Below are positions 43,266 through 51,980 of a stretch of 64,000 nt of DNA, in pieces. The stretch spans positions 124,001 through 188,000 of the forward strand of contig CBDAQB010000001.1 of assembly GCA_965198825.1 (NCBI GenBank), read 5' to 3'. This DNA comes from BOG-908 sp965198825 (GTDB lineage Bacteria > Pseudomonadota > Alphaproteobacteria > Acetobacterales > Acetobacteraceae). A model generated the notes under the pieces. The model was not told where the DNA came from and did not search any database. It worked only from the letters and a program-made list of their open reading frames with translations. Each line of letters starts with the position of its first letter. The first letter of the stretch is position 1. The translations under genes were made by a program, and so were the position numbers.

Positions 43266-45638
43266 TCAGCCCAGGAGAGCCTGGGCGCAGGCATCCAGTA
43301 TCGCATCCACATCGAGGCCGTAAATCCGGTAGAGATCGGGAATGTCGCCGCTCTGGCCGAAGCGATCCACCCCGAGTGGGACGACGCGTTGCCCACGCAC
43401 GCCGCCGAGCCAGGCATGGGCCGCAGGATGGCCGTCGAGGATAGTCACTAATGCGGCACCTGGGGCGAGGGGTGCCAGGAGCGTCTCGACGTGGCTTGTC
43501 GCTGGGGCGCCGGCACGGCGTGACCGCTGTGCCGCAAGCCAGCCGGCATGGAGGCGATCCGGACTCGTGATAGCCAGGAGTCCCGCACCTGGGACATCCT
43601 CGCGTAGGCTCTCAAAGGCAACGGTAGCCTCTTCGGCGACAGGGCCCTGGTATGCCAAGGCGATCGATGCACCCCTCGCCGGCGGCACCACCCAGTGGCC
43701 GCCTGCTATGACAGCGGCCTCGTCCAGAACCCGCGGCGCCTGCAGCAGCGCGCGGGTCGAGAGCCGCAACCACACCGCGCTCCCATTGGGCGCCTGCATG
43801 TGAGCGAGTGCGAAGCGAAGCAGGACGGCGAGCTCATCCACATGGGTCGGCTCGAACGAGGCGAGACGATCGACCGACATGCCGAGCAATGGCGTATTCA
43901 CGGACTGATGCTGCCCGCCTTCCGGCGCCAGGCTGATCCCAGACGGCGTAGAAACCAGCAAAAAACGGGCGTCCTGGTAGCAGGCATAGATGAGCGCATC
44001 GAGCCCGCGGTTGACGAAGGGGTCGTACACAGTGCCGATCGGCAGCAAACGCGCTCCGTTCAGCGCGTGACTTAGCCCGGCCGCGCCAAGGAGCAGGAAC
44101 AAGTTCTGCTCGGCAATCCCAAGCTCGATATGCTGGCCGGTCGGGCTCATGCCCCAGCGCTGGACACTTGCCACCTTGGTGTCGCGGAACACGTCATTTC
44201 GCGTATGGCGATCGAACAGTCCTCGGCGGTTGACCCAAGGACCCAGGCTCGTCGAGACGGTGACATCGGGGCTGGTGGTGACGATATGGGCGGCCACCTC
44301 TTGCCAGGCTCCCTCGGCACGGCCGATTTCACCCAGAATTTCCCCGAACCCTGCCTGAGTTGAAAGCCGGCGGCCAGCAAGGCGAGCCGTCGGGACGGCA
44401 GCGGGCACCGGCACGACGGCGGAGGGTAGCACCCGCCCCTGCGGTGTAAGCGGCCTGGCGAAACCACATCCTTCGATAAACGGGGCGAGCACGTCTGGCG
44501 GCAGATCGAGCCCCTCGAACAGGTCCCACTCATGGCCCGGCCTGATGCTCATGGCCGCCTGGAAGATATTCATTTGCTCGCGGGTCATGAGCCCCGAGTG
44601 ATTGTCCTTGTGGCCAGCGAACGGCAGGCCCATGCCCTTGATCGTGTAGGCGATGAAGCAGGTCGGCCGGTCGCCGTCCGCGACCGCCGACGCAAATGCT
44701 TCGAGCAGGGTCTCGAGGTCGTGGCCGCCGAGATTTGTCATCAAGGCGCCGAGTTCGTCGTCGGTGAGCGGATCGACGATGGCTCGCACCTCGGCGCTGC
44801 GGCCGAGATCGCTCAGCAAGGCTGTCCGCCAGGCCTGGCCGCCTTGGAACGTAAGCGCGGCGTAGAGGCTGTTCGGACAATCATCGATCCAGCGGCGCAG
44901 CTCTTCGCCGCCTGGTCGCGCAAACGCCGCCTCCTGCAGGCGGCCGTGCTTTATGCGGACGACATTCCAGCCCATGTCGCCGAACAGGCCCTCGAAACGC
45001 CCGAACAGCCGATCCTGCACGACGGAATCAAGGCTCTGCCTGTTGTAATCGACAATCCACCAGACGTTCCGGACGTCATGCTTCCAGCCTTCGAGCAGGG
45101 CCTCATAGATATTGCCCTCGTCCAGTTCGGCGTCGCCCGCGATGGCGATGTGCCGGCCCGCCTGTATGCCCTCCGGCAGCCACCCGCGTAGCCGCACATA
45201 ATCCTGGATCAGCGCGGAAAAGCTCGTCGCTGCAACGCCAAGTCCGACTGATCCGGTGGAAAAATCAACCTCCGGCCCGTCCTTCACCCGGCTGGGATAG
45301 GCCTGCGCGCCGCCCAGGCTGCGCAGCTTGGTCATCTGTTCCTGGGTCTGCCGTCCGAGCAAGTAGTTGATGGCGTGGAACACCGGGCTCGCGTGCGGCT
45401 TGACGGCCACGCGGTCACTGGGGCGCAGATGGTCGAAATAAAGCGCAGTCATGATCGACACGACCGATGCGCAAGAGGCCTGGTGGCCGCCGACTTTCAG
45501 CCCGTCGCGGCTTTCGCGCAGATGGTTGGCGTTATGGATCGTCCACGCCGATAGCCACAGAAGTTTGCGTTCGATCTGCCTGAGGCAGGCAATGCGCGAA
45601 CCGCCGATGCGTGGCAGCCCTTTCGCCGGTGCGTTCAC
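43266..45638 (-). CDS. Homodimeric 2-oxoacid dehydrogenase E1 (AceE-like)
   Basis: This 790-residue thiamine-diphosphate enzyme is related to AceE and transketolase. The TPP motif is HIAIAGDAELDEGNIYEALL with VWWIVDYNRQSLD; the second half has EQNLFLLLGAAGLSHAL and PEGGQHQSVNTPLLG. It is shorter than AceE (about 890 residues), and no E2 or E3 gene is adjacent. It could serve the main pyruvate dehydrogenase or act on another oxoacid, as in MdeB-type enzymes. The exact substrate is not decided by sequence. Confidence 0.85.
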   Translation of the reverse strand: MNAPAKGLPRIGGSRIACLRQIERKLLWLSAWTIHNANHLRESRDGLKVGGHQASCASVVSIMTALYFDHLRPSDRVAVKPHASPVFHAINYLLGRQTQEQMTKLRSLGGAQAYPSRVKDGPEVDFSTGSVGLGVAATSFSALIQDYVRLRGWLPEGIQAGRHIAIAGDAELDEGNIYEALLEGWKHDVRNVWWIVDYNRQSLDSVVQDRLFGRFEGLFGDMGWNVVRIKHGRLQEAAFARPGGEELRRWIDDCPNSLYAALTFQGGQAWRTALLSDLGRSAEVRAIVDPLTDDELGALMTNLGGHDLETLLEAFASAVADGDRPTCFIAYTIKGMGLPFAGHKDNHSGLMTREQMNIFQAAMSIRPGHEWDLFEGLDLPPDVLAPFIEGCGFARPLTPQGRVLPSAVVPVPAAVPTARLAGRRLSTQAGFGEILGEIGRAEGAWQEVAAHIVTTSPDVTVSTSLGPWVNRRGLFDRHTRNDVFRDTKVASVQRWGMSPTGQHIELGIAEQNLFLLLGAAGLSHALNGARLLPIGTVYDPFVNRGLDALIYACYQDARFLLVSTPSGISLAPEGGQHQSVNTPLLGMSVDRLASFEPTHVDELAVLLRFALAHMQAPNGSAVWLRLSTRALLQAPRVLDEAAVIAGGHWVVPPARGASIALAYQGPVAEEATVAFESLREDVPGAGLLAITSPDRLHAGWLAAQRSRRAGAPATSHVETLLAPLAPGAALVTILDGHPAAHAWLGGVRGQRVVPLGVDRFGQSGDIPDLYRIYGLDVDAILDACAQALLG

Positions 45639-45665
45639 GATCCCCTCCTGGGCCGCCTCAGGGCT

Positions 45666-46175
45666 CTAGTCCTTGCGGCGCCTGAATGCATCGAGGCTGA
45701 CGACCTGTGGGGCCTCGCTCGGCGCTTCGAGCGCGAGCGGCACCGGGGCCGGAGCGGCTTCCACTTCCGGCTGCTCCGGCGCCTCTACCCCGAAGCGCAG
45801 GCCAAACTGAACGTGCGGATCGGCGAACGCCGAGACGGCATCGAGCGGTATCGTCAGCGCCGAGCGCACTCCACCGAACGAGAGGCTCACGCCAAACACG
45901 CGCTGCGCCTCGTCGATATAGAGATCGTCGAACTGGTGCTGCAGAACGATCGTCATCTCCTGGGGGTATTTCGCCCGAAGCCGCGGCGGAATAACGACGC
46001 CCGGGAAATCTGTCCTGAACGTGATGTAATAATGGTGCTGCCCCGGCAGGCCTTCTGCCACGACATGGCCTAATGCACGCACCACGACGTGCCGGAGGGC
46101 TTCCTCCATCCACCTGTCATAGGGCAGCAGGCTATCGGGTGGCGTAGGGTCGGGGGTTTCCTGATCGTCTTCCAT
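45666..46175 (-). CDS. sspB: ClpXP adaptor SspB
   Basis: This 169-residue protein delivers ssrA-tagged proteins to ClpXP. YDRWMEEALRHVVVRALGHV and HHYYITFRTDFPGVVIPPRL ... YPQEMTIVLQHQFDDLYIDE form the tag-binding domain, and the C-terminal VVSLDAFRRRKD is the ClpX-binding tail. GGAG six bases before ATG 46175 fixes the start. The tmRNA gene that encodes the tag lies directly upstream on the same strand. It is transcribed towards the AceE-like gene 27 bases away. Confidence 0.92.
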   Translation of the reverse strand: MEDDQETPDPTPPDSLLPYDRWMEEALRHVVVRALGHVVAEGLPGQHHYYITFRTDFPGVVIPPRLRAKYPQEMTIVLQHQFDDLYIDEAQRVFGVSLSFGGVRSALTIPLDAVSAFADPHVQFGLRFGVEAPEQPEVEAAPAPVPLALEAPSEAPQVVSLDAFRRRKD

Positions 46176-46269
46176 GGCGCGCTCCAGCAACCGACAGGTT
46201 TACGCGCCCAAGGACGAGCAGGAAAGCCCACCAAGCAATCCTCAGCTTCGAGGCTGAACACAGAGAGGG

Positions 46270-46535
46270 TAGTGGGGGGCATTCTGTTGCCCGGGGCCCC
46301 CCTAACCGCGCTAACGCTTATGCAGCGAGAGCGAGCGCCTCATGATTGTCATTGGCACTTGTAAATTGACCCGATGACGGCGGTATCATGCCGGGCAAAA
46401 GGCGAGTCTTTACTACGCGTGTCGAGCCTGTGTCGTCCCCACACCCAGAACCGGGGTTCTGGTGGAGACGCCGGGCACTGCCCCCGGGTCCACAACGCTT
46501 ATTCCAATCGCCGTTTATCACCATAGCCAGCCGAG
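46270..46535 (-). ncRNA. ssrA: Circularly permuted two-piece tmRNA
   Basis: Read on the minus strand, the acceptor piece comes first: T-arm CCGGG-GGCAGTG-CCCGG, acceptor strand CGTCTCC, discriminator A at 46463 and an encoded CCA at 46462-46460. A 19-base internal spacer (46459-46441) follows, then the coding piece, starting GGGGACG at 46440, which pairs with CGTCTCC over 7 bp. The tag frame (46356-46321, stop 46320-46318) encodes ANDNHEALALAA. A GGGGGGC/GCCCCCC stem lies near the 3' end. The outer ends are approximate. tmRNA frees stalled ribosomes and tags the products for ClpXP. Confidence 0.95.
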
Positions 46536-46587
46536 GCAAGCGAGCGAGATATAGTCGGTCCGCGCGGCCAATGCTAGGGGTTGGCGC

Positions 46588-47505
46588 ATGCCGATCAGTC
46601 CCGAACAAGCCGCCGAAATTGCTGCCGCACGCGAGGCAAGCAGCACTACGCGCCGTGCCACCGTGCCCGCCCTCGAGGAGATGCTGTTCTCCGCCATCCC
46701 GATCCTGGACCACGGATTTCTCCGCGTCGTCGATTACATGGGCGACGACTCGGCCATCGTACAAGCCGCACGCGTTTCATATGGCCGCGGCACGCGCAGG
46801 GTTTCCGAGGATGCCGGCCTGATCCGCTATCTCATGCGACACCGGCACAGCACGCCATTCGAAATGTGTGAAATCAAGTACCACGTCAAGCTGCCAATCT
46901 TCGTGGCGCGCCAGTGGATCCGCCACCGGATGGCGAACGTGAACGAGTACTCCGCCCGCTACTCCGTCATGGACCGGGAGTTCTACATCCCGGCCCCTGA
47001 GCAACTCGCCGCGCAATCAGACGCAAACCGGCAGGGCCGCGGGACCGTGCTGGAAGGCGAAGAAGCCGACCACGTCCTCGCCCTCCTGCGCGACGACGCC
47101 GCTCGCTGCTACGACCATTATGCAGAGATGCTGAATGAGGACGCCGCACATCCGGACCGCCAAGGTCTCGCCCGTGAACTCGCCCGGATGAACCTCACCC
47201 TCAATACTTACACGCAATGGTATTGGAAAACAGATCTTCATAACCTGCTGAACTTCTGCGCCTTGCGCGCCGATCCGCACGCGCAATACGAAATCCGGGT
47301 TTATGCAGACGCTATCCTAGATACGGTCCGCGCCTGGGTGCCGCACGCCTTCGGCGCTTTTCAAGACTATCGCCTGAATGCCGCAAGCTTCTCTGCGCCG
47401 ATGCTCGCAGCACTTCGGCGTATGCTGGCTGGCGAAGCGATAGAGCAGAAGGACAGCGGACTTTCTGCGCGGGAGTGGGGCGAGATGATGGGAGTGCTAA
47501 AGTAG
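46588..47505 (+). CDS. thyX: FAD-dependent thymidylate synthase
   Basis: This 305-residue enzyme methylates dUMP with methylene-tetrahydrofolate and FAD. The ThyX motif is seen as RQWIRHRMANVNEYSARYS, with MRHRHSTPFEMCEIKYHVK before it and LNTYTQWYWKTDLHNLLNF later. Length matches alphaproteobacterial forms. It is divergent from ssrA; the promoters must lie within about 46536-46587, which is very short. Confidence 0.95.
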   Translation: MPISPEQAAEIAAAREASSTTRRATVPALEEMLFSAIPILDHGFLRVVDYMGDDSAIVQAARVSYGRGTRRVSEDAGLIRYLMRHRHSTPFEMCEIKYHVKLPIFVARQWIRHRMANVNEYSARYSVMDREFYIPAPEQLAAQSDANRQGRGTVLEGEEADHVLALLRDDAARCYDHYAEMLNEDAAHPDRQGLARELARMNLTLNTYTQWYWKTDLHNLLNFCALRADPHAQYEIRVYADAILDTVRAWVPHAFGAFQDYRLNAASFSAPMLAALRRMLAGEAIEQKDSGLSAREWGEMMGVLK

Positions 47506-47513
47506 GAAAGCAG

Positions 47514-47628
47514 TTCTTTTGAAAGAAAGAACCAAAAACTTTTCTTCGTTTGGGCCGAGCGTTGTCACGACTTCGGCACCCAGTCGCAAAGGTTTTTGCT
47601 TCTTCTTTTTCAAAAAAGAAGTCTTTGC
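47514..47628. terminator. AT-rich paired hairpin element
   Basis: Between the convergent thyX and ABC ATPase genes, the left arm (GTTCTTTTGAAAGAAAGAAC then CAAAAACTTTTC) and right arm (GCAAAGGTTTTTG, then GCTTCTTCTTTTTCAAAAA with GAAG) face each other across a spacer of about 45 bases. One arm points at each gene, so it is a probable bidirectional terminator. Confidence 0.7.
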
Positions 47629-48441
47629 CTACTCCGTCTCCGCGGAAGCGATCACTGAATTCCGCTTCCCAAGGTTCGCCATACCCTCGCGGCCGACATA
47701 ATGCGTCAGCACTTCTTCGGCCGGACCGTCTTCCCTGATGCGTCCGTGATCCATCCAGATCACGCGTGTGCACCATTCGAGAACCGCCTGCGGCGCGTGC
47801 GACGACAGCACGAGGATCTCAGCACCACGCACCATGCTTTCCATGCGCGCCCGCGCCTTGGTCATGAACTGCTGGTCGCCGGCGAGGAACCACTCGTCCA
47901 TCAGCAGCACCTGCGGGCGGATCGCCGTTGCCATGGCGAAGCCGAGCCGCAACACCATGCCCGAGCTGTAAACACGCACCGGCAGATCCAGAAAAGCGCC
48001 GAGTTCGGCGAAATCCTGCACATCCTCTTCCAGCAACGCGATCTGCGTCCTGGAAAAGCCGTTATACAGGCCACGCAGCATGATGTTTTCGCGGCCTGTC
48101 AGGTCGGTGTTCATCCCCAGCATCGGGTCGAGCAGAGCATTCAGGCTGCCCTCGACCGTCACGCGTCCGGCCGACGGCTCGTAGATGCCAGCAATGGTGC
48201 GCAGAAGCGTTGTCTTGCCCGCTCCGTTCGATCCGACAAGCCCTAGCCTGTCGCCGCTCTCGAGCACGATGTCGATGTCACGCAGCGCCTGCACGACGAC
48301 ACGGTGGCGCTGATCCTCGCCGAGCCGTCCTGAAGCCACGGCAAACATGGTCTTCTTCAAGCTGCGGGCGCTGCCATGATAGAGCGGAAAATCTACCCCA
48401 ACCCGATCGACGGTGATCCTCGCCTCTCCTGGATTGCTCAT
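47629..48441 (-). CDS. Polysaccharide ABC exporter, ATPase subunit
   Basis: This 270-residue ATPase has Walker A GLVGSNGAGKTTLLRTIAG, the helical region DLTGRENIMLRGLYNGFSR, signature-like RVYSSGMVLRLGFAMA and Walker B VLLMDEWFLAGD. It matches the KpsT/RfbE/Wzt type without the C-terminal sugar-binding domain. With the permease it should move a lipid-linked polysaccharide across the inner membrane. ATG 48441 overlaps the permease stop (ATGA). No glycosyltransferase is adjacent. Confidence 0.9.
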   Translation of the reverse strand: MSNPGEARITVDRVGVDFPLYHGSARSLKKTMFAVASGRLGEDQRHRVVVQALRDIDIVLESGDRLGLVGSNGAGKTTLLRTIAGIYEPSAGRVTVEGSLNALLDPMLGMNTDLTGRENIMLRGLYNGFSRTQIALLEEDVQDFAELGAFLDLPVRVYSSGMVLRLGFAMATAIRPQVLLMDEWFLAGDQQFMTKARARMESMVRGAEILVLSSHAPQAVLEWCTRVIWMDHGRIREDGPAEEVLTHYVGREGMANLGKRNSVIASAETE

Positions 48442-49301
48442 ACCCAGTAAGCCAGTCGGGAACGCACGCGCGAGAACAGGATCCACGCTGCCCCGCAAAG
48501 CACCAGGCTGAAGATCAGTGCCAATCCCCAGACCTGACGCGATGCGAAGTGGCCGAGCAGCGGGGCGCGGACCACCTCAAGTATCGAATCAAAGGGGTTC
48601 AGAGGGACCCACCAGCCTTTGGCGCCGAGCTGTTGTGGCTGCCACATGATCGGCGTGACGAAAAAGGCTATTTGTATGATGCTACCCACGATCGGCGGGA
48701 TATCGCGAAACCGCGCGCAGAATGCACCCAGCAGTACGCAGATGGCGAACGCATCGACGATCCAAAGCACGAGGCCCGGAATGCAAGCAAAGACGGTCAG
48801 GCCGGGCCACGCGGAATAGAGGGCAAACACGCCCAGGATGACGGGAATGTTGTGCAGGAACGTAAACACGTTCCGCACAACGACGCGCATCGAATAAACA
48901 AAGTAGGGCATGCGCAAGGAGCGTATGGTGCCCTCCGCCTGCAGGAACGTCGTGCAGCCGTCGTTCACGACCGAACTCAGCGCGGTCCACAGCACCAGCG
49001 AAAGCGCCAAGAACGGCAGGTAGCTCCGAAGATCCATGCTGAAGAGCGTTCCATAGACCGCCCCTAGCGCGCCGATGGATATCGCCGTGGACAGGGTGAG
49101 CCAGAACGGGCCGAGCAACGACCCCCGGTATTTCAGCTTGATGTCCAGCCAGCCGAGAGCGATGGCAAGGCGCCAAAGCGACGCCCCCTCGAGAACATCG
49201 TTCCACGCATAGCCATTGCGCCGCCTGCCTGTAACGTCCGCCGTGATGATGAGCGTCGACGTAGCGAGCCGCGGCAGGTCTCTATCCGGGATCATGTCCA
49301 T
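48438..49301 (-). CDS. Polysaccharide ABC exporter, permease subunit
   Basis: This protein of about 287 residues has six membrane segments and the ABC-2 signature LDIKLKYRGSLLGPFWLTLS, then WTALSSVVNDGCTTFLQAEG and PIMWQPQQLGAKGWWVPLNP, which are typical of KpsM/Wzm. The start is uncertain: I used ATG 49301 (MDMIPDRDLPRL), because upstream frame sequence to 49397 is not family-like, but no ribosome-binding site is clear. Confidence 0.88.
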   Translation of the reverse strand: MDMIPDRDLPRLATSTLIITADVTGRRRNGYAWNDVLEGASLWRLAIALGWLDIKLKYRGSLLGPFWLTLSTAISIGALGAVYGTLFSMDLRSYLPFLALSLVLWTALSSVVNDGCTTFLQAEGTIRSLRMPYFVYSMRVVVRNVFTFLHNIPVILGVFALYSAWPGLTVFACIPGLVLWIVDAFAICVLLGAFCARFRDIPPIVGSIIQIAFFVTPIMWQPQQLGAKGWWVPLNPFDSILEVVRAPLLGHFASRQVWGLALIFSLVLCGAAWILFSRVRSRLAYWV

Positions 49302-49545
49302 CGCGGCGGGGCGGTAGCCCATCTCCTTCGGCACCGCAACTCCGGCCGGCCCAGGTGCAGTGATCTGTGCCAAGATTGCCGCAGTGGCGAAAAACAACCT
49401 TGCCGGAAGGTTCCTAACCTATTAGTCACTTACACCTGTCACTTCAGACGTGACTGGAGGTGCCGATATTCTTCAGGCGCCGCTAACCGTGGGATTTTTA
49501 GCCGGCTCGTCCATCGCGGACCAGCCCTTTTGGAGACTGTGCCCA

Positions 49546-50715
49546 ATGACGTTGACACGCCATGGCAAACGCGTCTCCGCCCTAAGCACCTCGTCTATCC
49601 GTGCCTTATCCTGCGCCGGAACAATGGCGCTCCTGTCTGCCTGCGCAAGTAACACGCCGCCCATGACGGCGACGCAGGAAGCCGCCACCTACCAGGCCCG
49701 CGCCAAGCCCAGCTACACGCCTCCCGGCCCGCCGAGCGACCCGTGGGGCCCTTACATCGCCGAAGCGGCACAGCGTTACGACGTTCCGGAACGGTGGATA
49801 CGTGAAGTCATGCGCGTCGAGTCAGGCGCGCACGAATACTCTGCCAGCGGCGCCCTGGTCACATCGCCTGTGGGTGCCATGGGCCTGATGCAGCTTATGC
49901 CCGAGACCTACGATGAGGTGCGCGCCCAGAACAACCTCGGCGACGACGCCTTCGATCCTCACAACAACATCCTCGCAGGCGCTGCCTACATCCGGCAGAT
50001 GTATGACGCGTTCGGAACCCCTGGCTTCCTGGCCGCCTACAATGGTGGCCCAGCCCGTCTCCAAGACTACCTGGTCCATAATCGCCCGCTACCCACCGAA
50101 ACCCGGCGCTATGTCGCGATGATCGGCCCCTATATCCAAGGCATCTACCCGCAGTCCCGCTCACCCTCCGAGGAACTCGCGGTCAACCAGCTCCCAATCG
50201 ATATTCCCGCCGGCCCTCGATACGTCGTTCATCACCCGATCATGGTGGCCTCGCGCGGCCATCGCTCCCACGACCGCGACGTGCGCTACGCGTCCCGCGA
50301 GACCCGCTACGCCGTTCGAGACAGCCGCGGCCACAACAAGGCCGTTGTAGAGCTAGCCGAAGCACCCATGCCGCGCAGCGTCAGCGCCAGCGCTGTCCGG
50401 GTCGCCTACGCAGCTCCCGCGCACCACGCCGGCGGTTGGCATCTCATCGACAGCGCCGATGCAGCGGAGATCATCCCTCACGGCGGCGGCAGGAAGGCAG
50501 CGGTTCAGACGGCGGCCTACAGCCACGCGCCAACGATCCGTCCAGCGGCAGGACACGCCCGCATCGCGCCAGCCACGCACACGAGCGTTGCCGCTTCGCA
50601 CCAGGAGCACGCCCTGGTCTACCGCGCACACGTGTCGAGCCCGGTCCACGAGGCCGCGACCCATGCTTGCCGCAAACTAGCCCATCACAGCGGCTGCTCA
50701 ACCTCTTCAACCTGA
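49546..50715 (+). CDS. Lytic transglycosylase, lipoprotein
   Basis: This 389-residue protein has a lipoprotein signal (IRALSCAGTMALLSAC, Cys about residue 31) and an SLT domain: YDVPERWIREVMRVESGAHE with the catalytic glutamate, PVGAMGLMQLMPETYDEVRA and AGAAYIRQMYDAFG, FLAAYNGGPARL. The C-terminal 180 residues are rich in His, Arg and Ala with no recognised domain. GGAG at 49532 precedes ATG 49546. It cuts peptidoglycan glycan strands at the outer membrane. Confidence 0.88.
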   Translation: MTLTRHGKRVSALSTSSIRALSCAGTMALLSACASNTPPMTATQEAATYQARAKPSYTPPGPPSDPWGPYIAEAAQRYDVPERWIREVMRVESGAHEYSASGALVTSPVGAMGLMQLMPETYDEVRAQNNLGDDAFDPHNNILAGAAYIRQMYDAFGTPGFLAAYNGGPARLQDYLVHNRPLPTETRRYVAMIGPYIQGIYPQSRSPSEELAVNQLPIDIPAGPRYVVHHPIMVASRGHRSHDRDVRYASRETRYAVRDSRGHNKAVVELAEAPMPRSVSASAVRVAYAAPAHHAGGWHLIDSADAAEIIPHGGGRKAAVQTAAYSHAPTIRPAAGHARIAPATHTSVAASHQEHALVYRAHVSSPVHEAATHACRKLAHHSGCSTSST

Positions 50716-50766
50716 GTCGACAGAGGTCTGGCCAGAGCGTGAGACAGAGGTGTCCGATAGTTCGCT

Positions 50767-50823
50767 AAGCTGATTCAGCTTGCAGTTCGGGCGAGACCGG
50801 AGTGCAGCGGCCTTGTGGGGCCG
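50767..50823. terminator. Two inverted repeats between convergent genes
   Basis: AAGCTGA-T-TCAGCTT (50767-50781) and CGGCC-TTGTGG-GGCCG (50808-50823) are the only structures in the 170-base gap between the transglycosylase and nusG ends. Neither has a clear T tract, so termination is inferred from position. Confidence 0.4.
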
Positions 50824-50885
50824 TCAGCTTCTTCGCTCTCGACCCCGTGCCGTCTAGAGAGCACGCCTGGGTGGAGCTACGAGTC

Positions 50886-51416
50886 CTAGACTTTCTCGAC
50901 CTGTCCGTATTCCAACTCGACAGGCGTTGAGCGACCGAAAATCGAGACCGACACTTTTAGACGGCCCTTCTCCTCGTCGATTTCCTCGACCGTGCCGTTG
51001 AAGCTGGTGAATGGCCCGTCGGCCACCCGAACCTGCTCGCCGACCTCGAAGATCACAGAACGGCGCGGATGCTCCACGCCTTCCTGCGTCTGCTTCATGA
51101 TCCGCTCGGCTTCAGCCTCGGTGATAGGCGAGGGCCGCAGCTTGGTGCCCAGGAAGCCCGTCACCTTCGGCGTATCCTTGATCAGATGCCAGGCGTCGTC
51201 GGTCAGCTCCATCTTCACCAGCACGTAACCTGGGAAGAACTTGCGCTCGGCATTGATCTTCTGACCGCGCCGCGTCTCGACCACCTCTTCCGCTGGTACC
51301 AGCACCTCGTCGATCTGGTCGGCCAAACCCTTCTGCTCAGCCTGTTCGCGTATCTGCGAAGCAATCTTCTTCTCGAAACCAGAATAAACGTGAACCACGT
51401 ACCAGCGCTTGGCCAC
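50886..51416 (-). CDS. nusG: Transcription termination/antitermination factor NusG
   Basis: This 176-residue protein has the NGN domain (RWYVVHVYSGFEKKIASQIR, KFFPGYVLVKMELTDDAWHL) and the KOW domain (VGEQVRVADGPFTSFNGTVE). It couples RNA polymerase to Rho and ribosomes. It follows secE on the same strand. Unlike in many bacteria, no rplK lies after it; a convergent lipoprotein gene is there instead. Confidence 0.96.
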   Translation of the reverse strand: MAKRWYVVHVYSGFEKKIASQIREQAEQKGLADQIDEVLVPAEEVVETRRGQKINAERKFFPGYVLVKMELTDDAWHLIKDTPKVTGFLGTKLRPSPITEAEAERIMKQTQEGVEHPRRSVIFEVGEQVRVADGPFTSFNGTVEEIDEEKGRLKVSVSIFGRSTPVELEYGQVEKV

Positions 51417-51427
51417 TCGTAAAATCC

Positions 51428-51622
51428 CTAAATCGAACCGGTGAACAGGAGGCGCACGGCAAGGCCCACGACCTGGTCCACCACGAAGAAAAACAGGCCG
51501 GTGACCACCGCCATGGCCAGGACCAGACCCGTCGTAACAAGCGTCTCCCTCCGGCCGGGCCAGGTGACCCGAACAGCCTCGGCGCGCACTTCGCGCACGA
51601 ACTTCACTGGAGCAAACGCCAA
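51428..51622 (-). CDS. secE: Preprotein translocase subunit SecE
   Basis: This 64-residue protein has the conserved KFVREVRAEAVRVTWPGRRET and one membrane segment (TTGLVLAMAVVTGLFFFVVDQ). I chose the TTG at 51622, which has GAGG eight bases upstream and gives the standard length. An ATG at 51667 would add 15 unconserved residues. It precedes nusG by 11 bases. Confidence 0.93.
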   Translation of the reverse strand: MAFAPVKFVREVRAEAVRVTWPGRRETLVTTGLVLAMAVVTGLFFFVVDQVVGLAVRLLFTGSI

Positions 51623-51733
51623 AAGAGAATCCTCGAACCAGAAGAGAGTGACAACAGACATCCGCATTAACGGATGGCGAAGCGGCAGGCGAGTTCTACG
51701 CGTCAGAGTGAAGGACAGCGCGGTGGCCGTTGG

Positions 51734-51807
51734 CAGGGGTGGAGGGTCTCGAACCCCCAGCCTCCGGTTTTGGAGACCGGCGCTCTAGCCAATTGAGCTA
51801 CACCCCT
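51734..51807 (-). tRNA. tRNA-Trp (CCA)
   Basis: The minus strand folds into a complete cloverleaf: acceptor stem AGGGGTG/CACCCCT, discriminator G, D arm GCTC...GAGC, anticodon arm CCGGT-CTCCAAA-ACCGG with anticodon CCA, variable loop AGGCT, and T arm GGGGG-TTCGAGA-CCCTC. The CCA tail is not encoded. It is upstream of secE-nusG, a common arrangement. Confidence 0.96.
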
Positions 51808-51980
51808 ACGGCGCGACCCCGCGACGGCGCCACTGAGACGCGAGCGCGGTATGAAGAATGCCGCGCCTCCCGTGTCAAGGGCAGGGCAGGGCGCCCGGTG
51901 CCTTCCGCCACCTCCCGCCGCGTCTTGACGCGGCGCTGGCCTGGCAGCGACATGCCCCACGCCACGATGGAGAACTATCC

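Noticed and set aside
46318..46764. 148-codon minus frame ending in SANDNHEALALAA
   Set aside because: The end is the tmRNA tag; the rest runs through the acceptor piece and into thyX antisense. It is RNA, not a protein gene.
51734..51807. tRNA-Trp as an integration site for the phage island
   Set aside because: It is about 20 kb from the island, and no partial tRNA copy was seen at either end of the island.
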